Part shown: one piece after another, positions 1-10,867 of the stretch | How positions within the stretch are numbered: position 1 is the first letter of the stretch | How the letters are laid out: the number at the start of each line of letters is the position of its first letter | Source: Adineta steineri | Taxonomy: Eukaryota > Rotifera > Eurotatoria > Adinetida > Adinetidae | Direction of reading: 5' to 3' | Length of the DNA: 64,000 nucleotides | Assembly: GCA_905250115.1 (NCBI GenBank) | Contig: CAJNOI010000004.1 | Location: forward strand, 154,967 to 218,966 | Notes under the pieces: model-generated | Database searches by the model: none | Told to the model about the DNA's origin: nothing | Seen by the model: the letters and a program-made list of their open reading frames with translations, nothing else | Translations under genes and position numbers: made by a program

Positions 1-1971
1 CAAGATGATCGTCAATATCAACGTGAATACCAACACCAACACCAGCATGAAAATCAGCATTAACAGGAACAGCAGCACGAACGTCGGTATAAAAATCAGT
101 ATGAGCATCAACAACAACGTGGATATCAACATCAGCAATATCTTCAACTCCAACAACAGTAGGAATATCAACAACAAGATCAGTGTAAAAACCAACATCA
201 TCGACAACAACAGCATGAACCAACGTTAATCATATCATTACAATCAAATATGAATAAAACATCTAATGAATTAACTAATAATGATATTATATTTGATACA
301 GATAAAGTCTTGATACGTACTGAACCATCATTAAATGAACATAGTAAACAACGATCAACAAATAAATATATTCTAAATAGGACACATAAACCATTAATGA
401 ATTCAAAAGATCAACTAAATACTAATATTTCATCAATTTCACCATTAAATACAATACCTTCATTCGATACAAGAAATATAGATACAACAATAAATCAATT
501 GTCGATCAATAATTCTATTTCGACATCTAATACATTAAAAGATGAAAACTTAGAATGTTCATTTGAAATTAATCACTAAGCAATACAACATTATTTGAAC
601 ACACCAGTACCACATAAATCAATGGATTACTATACACGATTAATAAATAAACATAAAAATCAACTAACAACACATGAATTAGTTACAACAACTTATACGT
701 CAATTGAATTAAAATCAAGATTTACAATTCCAACAGGTGATCAAATAACTAAGCATGATATATATCCACTAACAAGCAAAATAGATGACTTAAACTCAAA
801 GTTTACAGACGCGTCTAACATTGAACCGATGGAATATAATTCAACACCAGCACCATGTACAATAACCACTTTTAAATCAAAATTAAAATCAAAATTTAAT
901 ATTCAAACAATAACACATGAACCAGATACAACATCTAATACATTATATGAGGGTAACTTAAAAACTAAAAAACCACATAACATTCAATCATTTGATAAAA
1001 TAACATCTGATGATCAATTAAATAAACTTAAATCAATTCCATTATTAAATAATACAACTGAATTAAAAACAGAAATAAAATGTACAAGAAATAATAAAAA
1101 ATCAAATAATATTAATTCAATGACATATAAAACAATCAACTTGAACAAAAATATTGATGCATTAACTAGTCAACAGCATAGATATAACCTTAGAAAAATT
1201 GGTAAGCGAATGTTAATTGCCAATTATTAGCATGATATTATTGATTGATCAAAAAATGATAATATAAATAATAATATAAATGTTAAATTACTAACTGACT
1301 CTGATAAAACATCGAAATTAAATACATCATCTAGAATTAATAATAAAAATATAGTGGTGAATGACAATCAAAATATTTTACAAGATAAAATAACACAATC
1401 AAGTACATTAACTCAATCCAAGAGTAACATCAAAATTAAAAAAGCTGATGAATCAAATATTAAGCAACAGAATAACATTCCAGAATTAACTAGTAGTTTT
1501 ATATATAATAATGAAAGTAATCTAACTATGGAAATAACAAACAATAAGTAATGTAAACAGTTAATGGTTACTAGTGATCAAAATGTAACTAATGAATCAA
1601 ACGAAACTAAGGTTACAATGAGTAATACATTATGTAATTTAGTAAAAATTGATAATTCGTTAAACCAGGTTGAACTAATCAATATAGATAATTGTAATAA
1701 AGAATCAATTGTTCTAAATAACAAAGACGATATGGAGTTAATAGTAAAGAAAAAGAGTTCAATTTTCGATCATATAAAAGAAACAGGACATACAGTTGAT
1801 TGGAAAAACAACAGAATCATTTGGACTGATAATATACCACGTAAACTTTTGATTAAAGAATCGGTAATAATAAAAACGTATGAACCTGAGTTAAACAAAA
1901 CACCTCATTCAGTACCTCTTTATATATTTCCAAACAATATGGAAAAGAAATGCTTACCGAGATTTATATAA
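1..1971 (+). pseudogene. Decayed Penelope-like retroelement ORF (GIY-YIG-type C-terminus)
   Basis: One reading frame runs from the window edge to 1971 without any frameshift. It is broken only by in-frame stops at 61, 160, 577, 1228, 1246 and 1549. The first two (TAA, TAG) sit in a glutamine/histidine-rich stretch where single C-to-T changes of CAA and CAG explain them. The middle is Asn/Ser/Thr/Lys-rich and of low complexity, with a YNLRK motif near 1180. The last ~70 codons (about 1755-1971) read as FDHIKETGHTVDW ... LIKESVIIKTYEPELNK ... VPLYIFP. This resembles the segment at the end of GIY-YIG endonuclease domains of Penelope-like elements (a GH.xxxW motif, then a KE-containing helix and a final Pro-rich segment). 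The GIY and YIG core motifs themselves are not seen. The retroelement assignment is inference from that tail; the rest of the ORF is unrecognised and the 5' end lies outside the window. Confidence 0.5.
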
Positions 1972-2930
1972 ATATCCATATTTATATCGCATGTATCTAT
2001 GTATATATACATATATATTTCTTTCTATGTTCTCTTTCTTTTCTGTTTTCTTTCATTTCGCTATTCTTCTTACCATTAGCTCACGTATATCGGCTAAAAC
2101 GCGTAACGCCTCAACTCAGGGGACCAGACTTTAAAAATTTCGATCTAAATATCATGACTATAGTCTCCTATAGTATAGCATCAAATGGTTGGATGTTGTC
2201 CTAGACTACAACTCCGAGAGGCCAGACTCACATCTATCAAGTTCTCAAGGACCCTCATAAAGAAAAGCAGTACTTAATTTTCTGGCTTTCATCATCGCGT
2301 TACGTTAATGTGACAAAAATATCACCCTCCATAAAAAGATCTTCAGAGATTTTTTTTTTCTTTCGTTGAATAGACCGAAGTGTTTTCTATTACTTGCTGA
2401 TAGAAAAGTTTTGCAACAGTAGAACATATTCAGAGAAAAACAAGCAAAAAGTGAAGCATCCGCAGTTTTTTATCCCTAATTCATCATCGCGTTTTGTAGT
2501 ATACTTTTACTGTAATTTTCAGACGGATCGTTCAAATGAGGTAATATTTTCACAGATTGTGGGGATGATAGAGGTACATCTTTCACCAAAACGATAAATC
2601 TTTTACACTACCTAGTTGTTAAGAAAAGCTAATAAAACTGTAGCCAAAACGTCATCGCGTTACGCTCGGAGAAGCCGATATATATATATTTTATAATATA
2701 GTTCAAAAGAGCGTTCTACTGTGTTTTAACTATTTCCTTCTTATATTGAACAAAATGTATAGTATATTTTTCTAAAAAATTTTATTCGGTTTATATCGTG
2801 TATTCTTATGATGTATGACAGTTTTTAAGAATGTAATAATTTTATGTCAAAACTTGTGTAAATTTCTTGATAATGGCTATTTAAATGGCCGAAACGTTGA
2901 ATAATTAATAAATTCTTTAATAGTAAAATT
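1972..2930 (+). mobile_element. Probable 3' untranslated/terminal part of the Penelope-like remnant
   Basis: No coding potential is visible after the stop at 1971. The stretch contains a scattered short repeat built on TCATCGCGTTACG (2291-2304, 2481-2493 partial, 2651-2664) plus an opposite-strand match ACGCGTAACG at 2099-2108. It ends with a hairpin at 2875-2890 followed directly by GAAAC, which looks like a degenerate hammerhead core. It is assigned to the element only because it follows the GIY-YIG-like tail. Penelope-like elements are known to carry hammerhead motifs in their terminal repeats. No second copy of the hairpin is seen, so no complete terminal repeat can be drawn. Confidence 0.35.
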
Positions 2931-3793
2931 CTAATATTTTCATTAAATGAATTTACAAAATGCCGTTGTTATTAGTAACAATTTATTAGAAGTTTTGCCC
3001 TTAAATAGATTCAATATTTATGATTTGATTTTTGTCTAAAGGTTACAGAAGTTTGATTGACAAATACAGCATGAAAACAGGCTCCTGTCTTTATAAAAGA
3101 ACTTTGGAATTTTCTTCAATTTTGGTGTTTAGAGATCTTCTAGTAGTATATTTTGTGCAAAAATGTTTACTCTCTCAGTTCATACATTTAGATAACTTTG
3201 AAATAGGTCTTGAACAATAACTCAATCTGTTAATTATAGTTAACTACAACAAATAGACAAAATGATCGGAGTTTCAGCTCACTCTGTCATATCTTAAGAG
3301 ATTCATGTGTCAAGCAAAGTAAAAGATCTCGTGTAGCAGCAATTCTAGAATCGAATGTACTTGTGATACATAGAAAACAGTATCAAAATAAATATTATGA
3401 AGCAACCAATCAATTTTATATCCGATAAATAGAAACTGTTAGTTGTCATTCGATTGTATGATATTTTTTCTAATAAATGACAGACAAAAGACCGACTATT
3501 TACCATTGTATTTCTAATATCTCAAGAATTAATCGAGATAAAACTATGATTTTTTGTGTGAGAGTGAAGACTTATTGGAGGATTGTTCCCTGAAAAAATT
3601 AAACTTTTCCATATAAGAATCAAAGAGTACAATAGTTTCTCAATTCTCCCATAAATAAAACTTATATATAAAAGAAAAAACTGTTTATTTCCAAAAACTT
3701 TTATTGAATTCTTAAAATTAAAAATTGTAGTTAAATATATTACATCAATTTGACTAATTTTTATAATGAATATATATAATATTTTATATATTA
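2931..3793. other. Intergenic, no gene recognised
   Basis: AT-rich spacer between the retroelement remnant and the glycosyltransferase. Its only open frames are short, lack recognisable motifs and are interrupted quickly. It holds the likely polyadenylation region of the minus-strand gene ending at 3794. Nothing else is seen. Confidence 0.5.
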
Positions 3794-5928
3794 TTAATGT
3801 TCATATGGTCGTTCAAGAAATTGTTCATTTCTTTCGGTTTTATTAGCACAAGGCGGATATGGATCACCTCGACAAGAAAATAATATTTCCATTGTTACAC
3901 CATAATCTCTAGGATGATGAGAACACCAAACACCACCAACAGTAGGTGGTGAGCACCATAGAAGAGAATCCCGAACAAATACTTCAAATTGTGGATAAGG
4001 CGCTGGTACATTAAGTGGAATTGAATCTAAAGTAAAATTTAGTATTCCGTTGACATCTGTATATGTTTTTTTGGATGAATATGGTAGAAATGTCGACGGA
4101 ATAGATTTTGTACTATTTAAAAGAAGATAATCAGGTAGACGAATACGTTCTTCACTCCAATAGAGAAAAAATTTTTTAATATCAAGTTGATAGACAATTG
4201 GAGTAATAGTTAAATCAGATGAAAAAGCCGGTAAAATTAATGTTCGATTTTGTAATTTTGTATGTTGAAGAATAAGAAGAGCACGTACAAGAAGATTTCT
4301 TTGACTAATTGACATATTCCTATTAAAGAAAGGATAAAAACTAAATAAATCAAAAGAAATTTTTTTTTTAGTTTTTCTACCCATTATTAACTTGAACTGT
4401 AAAATATTTTGATTTTTTGTCACCATGAAATTTTTTCGATCTTTTTCCAACTTTAGCTGCTTGATTAAATAATACAAAAGCACTTCCATCTGTCATAAAA
4501 TGTGAAAAATGATTTCCAAAATCACACGTTGTCCAATTTAATAATAATGGTGTTGACGGTTTCATTGCTTTTAAATAAGTTTTATCTATTCGATCATAAT
4601 TATTAAGTAAAGCATCAAGTACACGTTGATCAGAAAGATAACCACCTTTACCATGCCGCATCCAAAATTCAGCAACATACGAGAAAAATGCAATAGAGGC
4701 CTTGGATGATCGAACATAAAATAGGCCAATATTAACACGTGGATGAGCACCATAATGATGACTTATTTGTAGATCATATACATCGCTTGGTTGTTTTAAA
4801 TAATTAAGAAGATTTTCTTTCCTATTATTAAAGTAGAATTTTTATTAATACATAGAAATTAAACTGTTTAATATTGTTAAGAAATTTTCTTACCAAAAAA
4901 CATCTAATTCACTAAGCATAATTGAATATCCCATTTGAACAATTCTAGCTGACGTATCAAATTTTGCATGACCAACACGATAAAGTGAATGTTGTCGAAC
5001 TTCAATTGTATTTATCCATTTTAATTGATGATTAAATGGAAATGTTGAATAATAGACTGGTATACCTTGTTTAACAGCTAAAATAACAGCAATTTCATCC
5101 ATAGCAATAACAAAACAATGACAATTATTTGTATTATTTGATACTTCAAACATTCTTTCATACCAATCCCAAATAAATAAAGAATAACTATCACCACCAA
5201 CTATAGTTGCAATTACTTGATTACGTGAATTTGCTTGTTGACGAAGTAATGAACGAAGATGATTATCACTTGCATATCGAGAAAATGAATTTGGATTTGA
5301 TATCGATATTTCTTCAGATACTATAATCATAAATAAAGTAAAATTATGTTTTATTCAATACAAACTTTGTATTAGATGGGTTTTGATGAGAATTAAAAGT
5401 TATATTTATAATAATTCTACAAAACTCTATAAATTAGTTTTATATCATCAAGAACAAAATATACAGGGTGAACGATAAATAACAGTGCAATAAGAAATTT
5501 TAATGTCTCCACTTTGGCTTGATTTTTTTGTTATTGGTAGAATTTTATTCAAGGTTTTTCTTCATAAACGAATAATGTAAGCAAATATTACTATTCACTA
5601 TGACATTGTTCGTATGAAGAAAAAAAATTTGAATAAAATTCTATCAATAACTAAAAAATTAGTCTATTCAGATTTCTTATTGTACTGTTGTTTATCGCCT
5701 ACCTTGTATTATACCTTGATCAATAAGTTTTTTGTCTTTTGAATTCGTAGAAGATGATGGTAAGCTTTCGGGAATGATAATTTGACTAGAATGACTTGTT
5801 AAATATTGTTCATTGTTTTTTTCATATAAACGAAAACTAATAAAACTTAATAAAATGACTATAATTAATAATATCATTGTACAATGTAATCGACTAGTAT
5901 ATCGTGTTACTTTTCGTAATGTTGTCAT
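3794..5928 (-). CDS. Type II membrane nucleotide-sugar glycosyltransferase (PF03407-like)
   Basis: Four exons on the minus strand: 5928-5703, 5320-4894, 4821-4381, 4319-3794. They join in frame to 539 aa and all introns have GT-AG ends. Exon 1 gives a short cytosolic tail, one hydrophobic segment (MILLIIVILLSF) and a Ser-rich stem, the layout of a Golgi glycosyltransferase. Exon 2 carries VGGDSYSLFIWDWYERMF and ends in SELDVFW, the D-x-D-type metal/nucleotide-sugar site typical of the Nucleotid_trans family. Exon 3 has NIGLFYVRSS and the GGYLSDQRVLDALL segment expected downstream in that family. Exon 4 is less conserved and Cys-poor until its C-terminal CSPP...CSHH and CRGDPYPPC stretch. Substrate and product cannot be told. 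Intron 1 is 382 bp because it hosts a MITE, while the others are 61-72 bp. A second in-frame donor for exon 1 exists at 5714 (exon end 5715). Confidence 0.78.
5464..5706. mobile_element. Mariner-type foldback MITE inside glycosyltransferase intron 1
   Basis: A 243-bp element with long imperfect inverted arms. The left end reads CAGGGTGAACGATAAATAAC; the reverse complement of the right end reads CAAGGTAGGCGATAAACAAC. The arms continue with matching AGT(G/A)CAATAAGAAAT and TATTGRTAGAATTTTATTCAA segments. A TA flanks each end (5462-5463 and 5707-5708), as expected for Tc1/mariner-type target duplication. No coding capacity is present. The right terminus overlaps the end of exon 1 and supplies one of two possible splice donors. 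Confidence 0.75.
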
Positions 5929-6773
5929 TATTGACTTCTTTTTCTTATCTAAATATATATATGTATATAAGGCTAAAAATGTTTTATAAATTGTGTAGTT
6001 TCTTTCTATATCATTTTAAGAAAAAACAATCAAAAAAAAAGCTTTCATATACATGCATATAGTGTAACATTTTACAAAAATTTGTTGCGAGAGAAAAAAG
6101 AAAAAGAATGAGTAAGTAATGGCATTTGAATAGGTTATTAAAGAATTTTTATTTTTACTAAAAAGAAAAGAATAGAATATATATGTTAACACAAATAGAA
6201 ATAGAAGTAAAATATTTCAACTCTTTTCTTCTACTTTAGCTAATGAATGTCTACTATGATATTCTGCTTATGAAGCGTTTCCGAGTTTTGAAAAATAATT
6301 TTCTAATGCATTATGAAACAAAAAAAGAAATGAGAAAAAAATTTTTTTTTATTCATAATAGTAAATAAATGCATGTTTGTACAAGAATCAATGTAATTTT
6401 TTTTTCTTGATTCTCAAAGAAAATAAATCAACGTTCGTTATATTACTACCGGCGTCGATATACATAAAATCTTATTCTTTTTCATTTCTTTTTTCACAGA
6501 ACAGGAATTACAAATTGAAATATGTGTTCATGTCTTGATTAATCATAGTATAGATGAATGAAATGTAGATAATATACCTAAGCCATATCTTAATTATACT
6601 TCCATGCATATATACTCTTACATAGTAGAAAATTGACATTCTAACATTTATGATCAATAAATATGAATTGTGTACTTTTTGCTTCTATAAAGTCTGTATT
6701 GTTATTCTATTATATATTATTTAAAAATATATAATATTTATTCATTTCATAATACCGTTTTTCTTTTTATTAT

Positions 6774-7010
6774 TCAGTAGTGGCCAAAATTATAAGAACA
6801 AACATGTTTTTCTTTTGTTTATTTTATTTTCCGGAACTTTTTATCTGCTTGAAATAGTGTATGTGTCTAGATATATGTATTTTGACATGCTCTATCCAAA
6901 TCTGATGTCAGATTTCCTTCATTTCAATGTGAAGCAGAAGCTAGTCCATGTTTACTAAAAATCACGATTTTTGGCTGGCTAAAATTATAAGAACAAAAAG
7001 AGTATTTTAT
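6774..7010 (+). mobile_element. Solo Tc1-like terminal repeat with spaced direct repeats
   Basis: The motif GGCYAAAATTATAAGAACAA occurs at about 6782 and again at about 6978, same strand, roughly 195 bp apart. The first copy is preceded by CAGTAGT. The sequence resembles the ends of Tc1-like transposons, and the spacing resembles the IR/DR layout in which each terminal inverted repeat holds two transposase-binding direct repeats. No matching inverted end and no transposase are seen, so this would be a solo end. Confidence 0.4.
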
Positions 7011-7283
7011 ATTTTTTGTATTAAAGATAAATAAATTTAGCTCGAAAATGAAATAGATAGATAGAGAATTTCATTCTTAACAGTCTCATAAAAAAAAGTT
7101 CTAGAAATGATGTATGTTCGAATTTAAAACGATATTTTATTATTCAAGCAAAAATACTAGAAAATGACTGGAAAATGACACTTCATCACAGTTTTTCGGC
7201 TATTAGAACTTACATGCACATGTGAAAGATTTGCTAAGTAGTACACGAGAAAGAGGAGAGCTTGCGCTACAAAACAGCCAATT

Positions 7284-7438
7284 TTCTTTTTTCAAAACGC
7301 AATTTGTCACAACGATGAGGCTATTTTGAAATAAACATTAACTTTTAGCATCAAAATTGGCTTGAAATTACTGCTTTTTTATATTATAAATATGACGACC
7401 GTGTTATCGTTGTGACAAGTTGCGTTTTGAAAAAAGAA
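7284..7438. mobile_element. Short foldback element (MITE-like)
   Basis: Terminal inverted repeats of about 33 bp: the left arm starts TTCTTTTTTCAAAACGCAA and continues TTTGTCACAACGAT. The right arm is its near-exact reverse complement, differing by about one to two bases. The ~85-bp centre is unique and non-coding. Target duplication is not clear and the superfamily cannot be assigned. Confidence 0.6.
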
Positions 7439-8067
7439 TAATAGATAAATAAAAATAAAAGCAGTACTTGCTTTAGCTGATGTTTTTGATAAATATATCT
7501 TTAATTCCTTAACTTATTCTAACAGGAGGTTTTTAGTAATCTTTACAAATTTCACTTTATTTCTCTTTTACTAACATCAGTATTTGATGAATGAATCCGT
7601 TTTCAAGCGCTTTGAAAAGAAATTCACCGAAAAATCTTCTTAAGACGTAGATCAAATCGACAAAAATTAATATACGTCTCCAACGCTTATATTATTGCAA
7701 AGAAAAAAAAGATATAAAATGTATTGAGAATAGATGAAACATATTTGTATTTGTCTCAATAAATAGTTATAACAATATTTTATCATACGAAATGAAGATG
7801 TTTATTAATTTTGTATTATAATATATTTAGTTGTTATTAATAATCCTATTGATTAATATCGAAAGAATATGAATAAATAGCACAAATTTATGCTGTTTGT
7901 TATTTGTAATTGCCGATGTGATATAATACTGATTTTACAGTAAATTTCTTTTTTTTTTTATTAAAAAGAAGATTTAATCAACAGCTAACAACAAAATCAT
8001 ATTGTTCAATCAAAACTTACATAAGTATAACTGAACACACACACATACAAAAAAAAGACAGAAAGAA

Positions 8068-8709
8068 TTATTCACTTTGTGACTGTTGAGTTTGACCAAA
8101 ATTAGGTCGTTCCTGAGGTTTATAACGTGGTTGTCTTAACCATTCTCGTTGAAATGGTGGAGGAACATTATATTTTTGATATTGATTATTTTGACGTTCT
8201 TTTTCAAATTTTATATCATATACAGTTTGTTGATATGGCATATGAATTGGTAATTGATTTGATTCTTGTTTTGTTTGAGATGGTGAACATGGAGATTCTA
8301 ATGAATGATTAAAAGAAGTTTCTGATCGATCGGATAATTGTGATGTAGAACAACGATAAGAAACTAAAGAGATAAAATAAAAATTAATTAGAAAAAAATA
8401 GAGAATTAAAATTTTACTCATTGTTTGATGTTTCGGTGGTCGCATATAAGTACGATTTGTTCTTGTTGATATTGATTCAATTTTTTTCGTTGCTTCAATA
8501 ATATCAGTTGATTGTTGATGAGATTTCATTTTTGATGTAAATGATACTAAATCATTATTATTAATATTGTTTTCTAATGATTTATTAGATAATTGTTCAG
8601 TTATTTTATTAGTATTAGTAGCAAGTACATCTTCTTGTTGATGAATAAGAAGACTTAGTCGACGAAATGAATGTTCGACAAATGGAGAATAATTACTGTT
8701 AGAATTCAT
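8068..8709 (-). CDS. Unrecognised Ser/Gln/Asn-rich protein
   Basis: Reading from ATG at 8709, the frame is open to the stop at 8068 and gives 213 aa. However, a perfect small-intron signature lies inside it: donor GTAAAATTTT at 8417 and acceptor TCTCTTTAG ending at 8364, 54 bp long, a multiple of three with no stop. With the intron removed the protein is 195 aa and fully hydrophilic. With it retained, one transmembrane-like stretch (ILILYFFLINFYFISLV) appears, and this is probably an artefact. The C-terminal part is rich in Gln, Pro and Arg (NVPPPFQREW, PRYKPQERPNFG). A 3' splice site (TTATTTCAG) lies just upstream of the ATG, so a 5' exon may exist. No family is recognised. Confidence 0.5.
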   Translation of the reverse strand: MNSNSNYSPFVEHSFRRLSLLIHQQEDVLATNTNKITEQLSNKSLENNINNNDLVSFTSKMKSHQQSTDIIEATKKIESISTRTNRTYMRPPKHQTMSKILILYFFLINFYFISLVSYRCSTSQLSDRSETSFNHSLESPCSPSQTKQESNQLPIHMPYQQTVYDIKFEKERQNNQYQKYNVPPPFQREWLRQPRYKPQERPNFGQTQQSQSE

Positions 8710-10019
8710 AATTGAGAAATCTGAAATAAATATTCCAAAGAGATTATGTAGAGAGTAATTATGAAGCAATTTTTAGTTTATTTCAATTGAAATAAATTTT
8801 TCCTATTTGAATATTGTAGACGAATGACTTTGAAGTATTATTTAAGATGTCTCTACTAATAGATAAATTAATTAAATTTAATAGAAATTATCCATACATA
8901 GAATCAATCTTATAATATTTATATGATTGTATAAAATCAAATGTGAATTTAAGAATAATTTAATAGAACAAATGAAAAACAATAATGTGACATGTATATC
9001 AACAGAAAGATCTTATGAACAGACTAACTTACATTAAAAAATGAAAATTATCAATGTTAAATTTTTGTGTTCAATGAAGTTATTTATATATTGACTCTTT
9101 CGATGATCAAAACAACTTTAAGAGAATGAATAAAGTATACTATATCTTGATGGTTAAAAATTCGTCCATGATCGATGATTATAATTGCCGTCTAGAAGAA
9201 AATAACAAAAAAAAATCAACGATTCAACGATTATTGGCTGACTGATAATGTTTACATGTGCTCGAACAATCGATTAGAATTGTTTTAGTTCATTGATAAA
9301 TTGCTATAGCTTTTTTTCTTTTACAATTGAATATTGGTAAATGATTTTCTATTCTACAAAATACTTCATGACGAATATGAATGAAAACGATAAAATAAAA
9401 GAAAATCTAGTGATATTTTTCCTTCTGTGGAAAGACAAAGATGTAAATAATTTTTAAATCTATTTAATTCGTTTAAGGAGATTTTTATCTGAGATAAATT
9501 AGTTCATAGTTTTAAAAGCTTCCAGCAGTTATATTTCAATAAACTATTTCATTTTGGGTAAAAACATATAAGATAAATCTAACAATAAATACGAGCAAAT
9601 GATTTGTTCGCTTTCAACTAATGAACAATAACAAAACATATAACATGTAAAGATAAGAGAACAGATTTATATTGAAACTAAACTAGACATGAAAAAGAAA
9701 TATATCGAAATTCGAATCATGAATTTTAGTACGATGCGGATTTTGATAATAGAATAAATAGAAAAGGTTAGAATGGAGGTGTAGTAAATGGGGAAAAAGT
9801 GAGACTCCAGGAAAGACATGTTAGTGACCCACTTTCAAAAGTATTTAAAAAGAGTAGCTGAAAAAGAAAGAAAATATCTGTCTTGGAATTTTAAACATGA
9901 GAAAAACTAAATTTATTAGAATGAACATATTCGATTTCGAATTAAAATTCTTGTTTTCTTTTATTTTTCGAATAATTAAACAGAAGAAAAAAGAAACAGA
10001 ATTTGACTGTATAAAAGTA
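8710..10019. other. Intergenic, no gene recognised
   Basis: AT-rich spacer between two minus-strand genes. It probably includes an upstream exon or promoter of the 8068-8709 gene and the 3' end of the coiled-coil gene. The short open frame at 9845-10057 lies in low-complexity sequence, overlaps the real gene out of frame and is not supported. Confidence 0.45.
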
Positions 10020-10723
10020 TTAATTATCATTATTGTCATCTGATAAATCATTTTCAAATTGATTTCTTTTTCTTTTTCCTTGTATCATAACTTGAAATTT
10101 ATTTAAAAGTTCATCATTATGTTTTACAATAATATCACGTAATTTTAATGTTTGTTGATGAAAATCATTTTTATTTGCAATTATTTCAGTTGGAAAATCA
10201 TTATTCACAAGTAATTTCAATTGATCAATTTGAATATTTGTTAACTGACGACATGAACATACTTCTGCAATGCGTTCTTTAACTATCTAAAATAAAAATA
10301 TTTTCAAACTTATGATTTATTCCGAAAACAAACTTTTAATTGATTAGAATCTCGTTGAAGTTGATCGATTTTATTTTGTAATTGTTTAACAGTACTATTT
10401 TGTAATTGCTGATGTTTTTTTTCTAATGCACGATATTTTGCTTCTGATTCTTCCCATTTTGCTTTATAATCTAGATTCATTCGATCTTCATTGAGATTCG
10501 TTGTTTGAACTAAGAAATGAAATTTTCAAAAAATACATAAATAAATAACGAAATCTAAATTATATTTTTAACCGTTTGGTTGTTGTTGTTGTGGTGGTCG
10601 ATTGATACGTGGATCTTCTTTTTGTACAGTATCACGTTCCTCAGTTCGAGATGTATATTTTCTTAATAAATCTATTAATGAAGGATTTGTCGAATCATTT
10701 TTAGAGGGAAAATTTTTATCCAT
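10020..10723 (-). CDS. Small coiled-coil protein, unknown function
   Basis: Three exons: 10723-10573, 10509-10334, 10286-10020, with introns of 63 and 47 bp (GT-AG), giving 197 aa. The N-terminal part has a SLIDLLRKYTSR segment and a PPQQQQP run. The middle (about residues 60-110) is a clear coiled coil, with heptad-like Leu spacing in KYRALEKKHQQLQNSTVKQL and NKIDQLQRDS. The last exon has CSCRQLTNIQIDQLK and a basic KGKRKRNQF-type patch near the C-terminus followed by an acidic tail (DLSDDNNDN). The basic patch could act in nuclear import. It lies 145 bp from the 3' end of its upstream neighbour on the same strand. No family is recognised. Confidence 0.65.
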
Positions 10724-10867
10724 AAATAAATTATTTTTTATCTAAAATGATAAACTACAAATCTAATATCACATTTATATTATTGAATTGAAAATTTCCT
10801 AAAACGAATAATTATCTAAAATACACAGTCAATAGAAAATAGAAATGTATACAAAACTATAAAATAT

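Larger units (their letters stand above)
5929..8067. other. Intergenic with transposon debris
   Basis: No gene is recognised. The stretch holds the promoter side of the glycosyltransferase, two spaced direct copies of a Tc1-like terminal motif (6781 and 6978) and a foldback element (7284-7438), listed separately. The rest is AT-rich sequence with homopolymer runs. Confidence 0.5.

Noticed and set aside
1-579. Alternative genetic code (TAA/TAG as glutamine) suggested by stops in a Gln-rich frame
   Set aside because: All confident genes in the window end at ordinary TAA/TAG/TGA and show no internal ones. The stops are confined to a decayed retroelement frame that also has a TGA.
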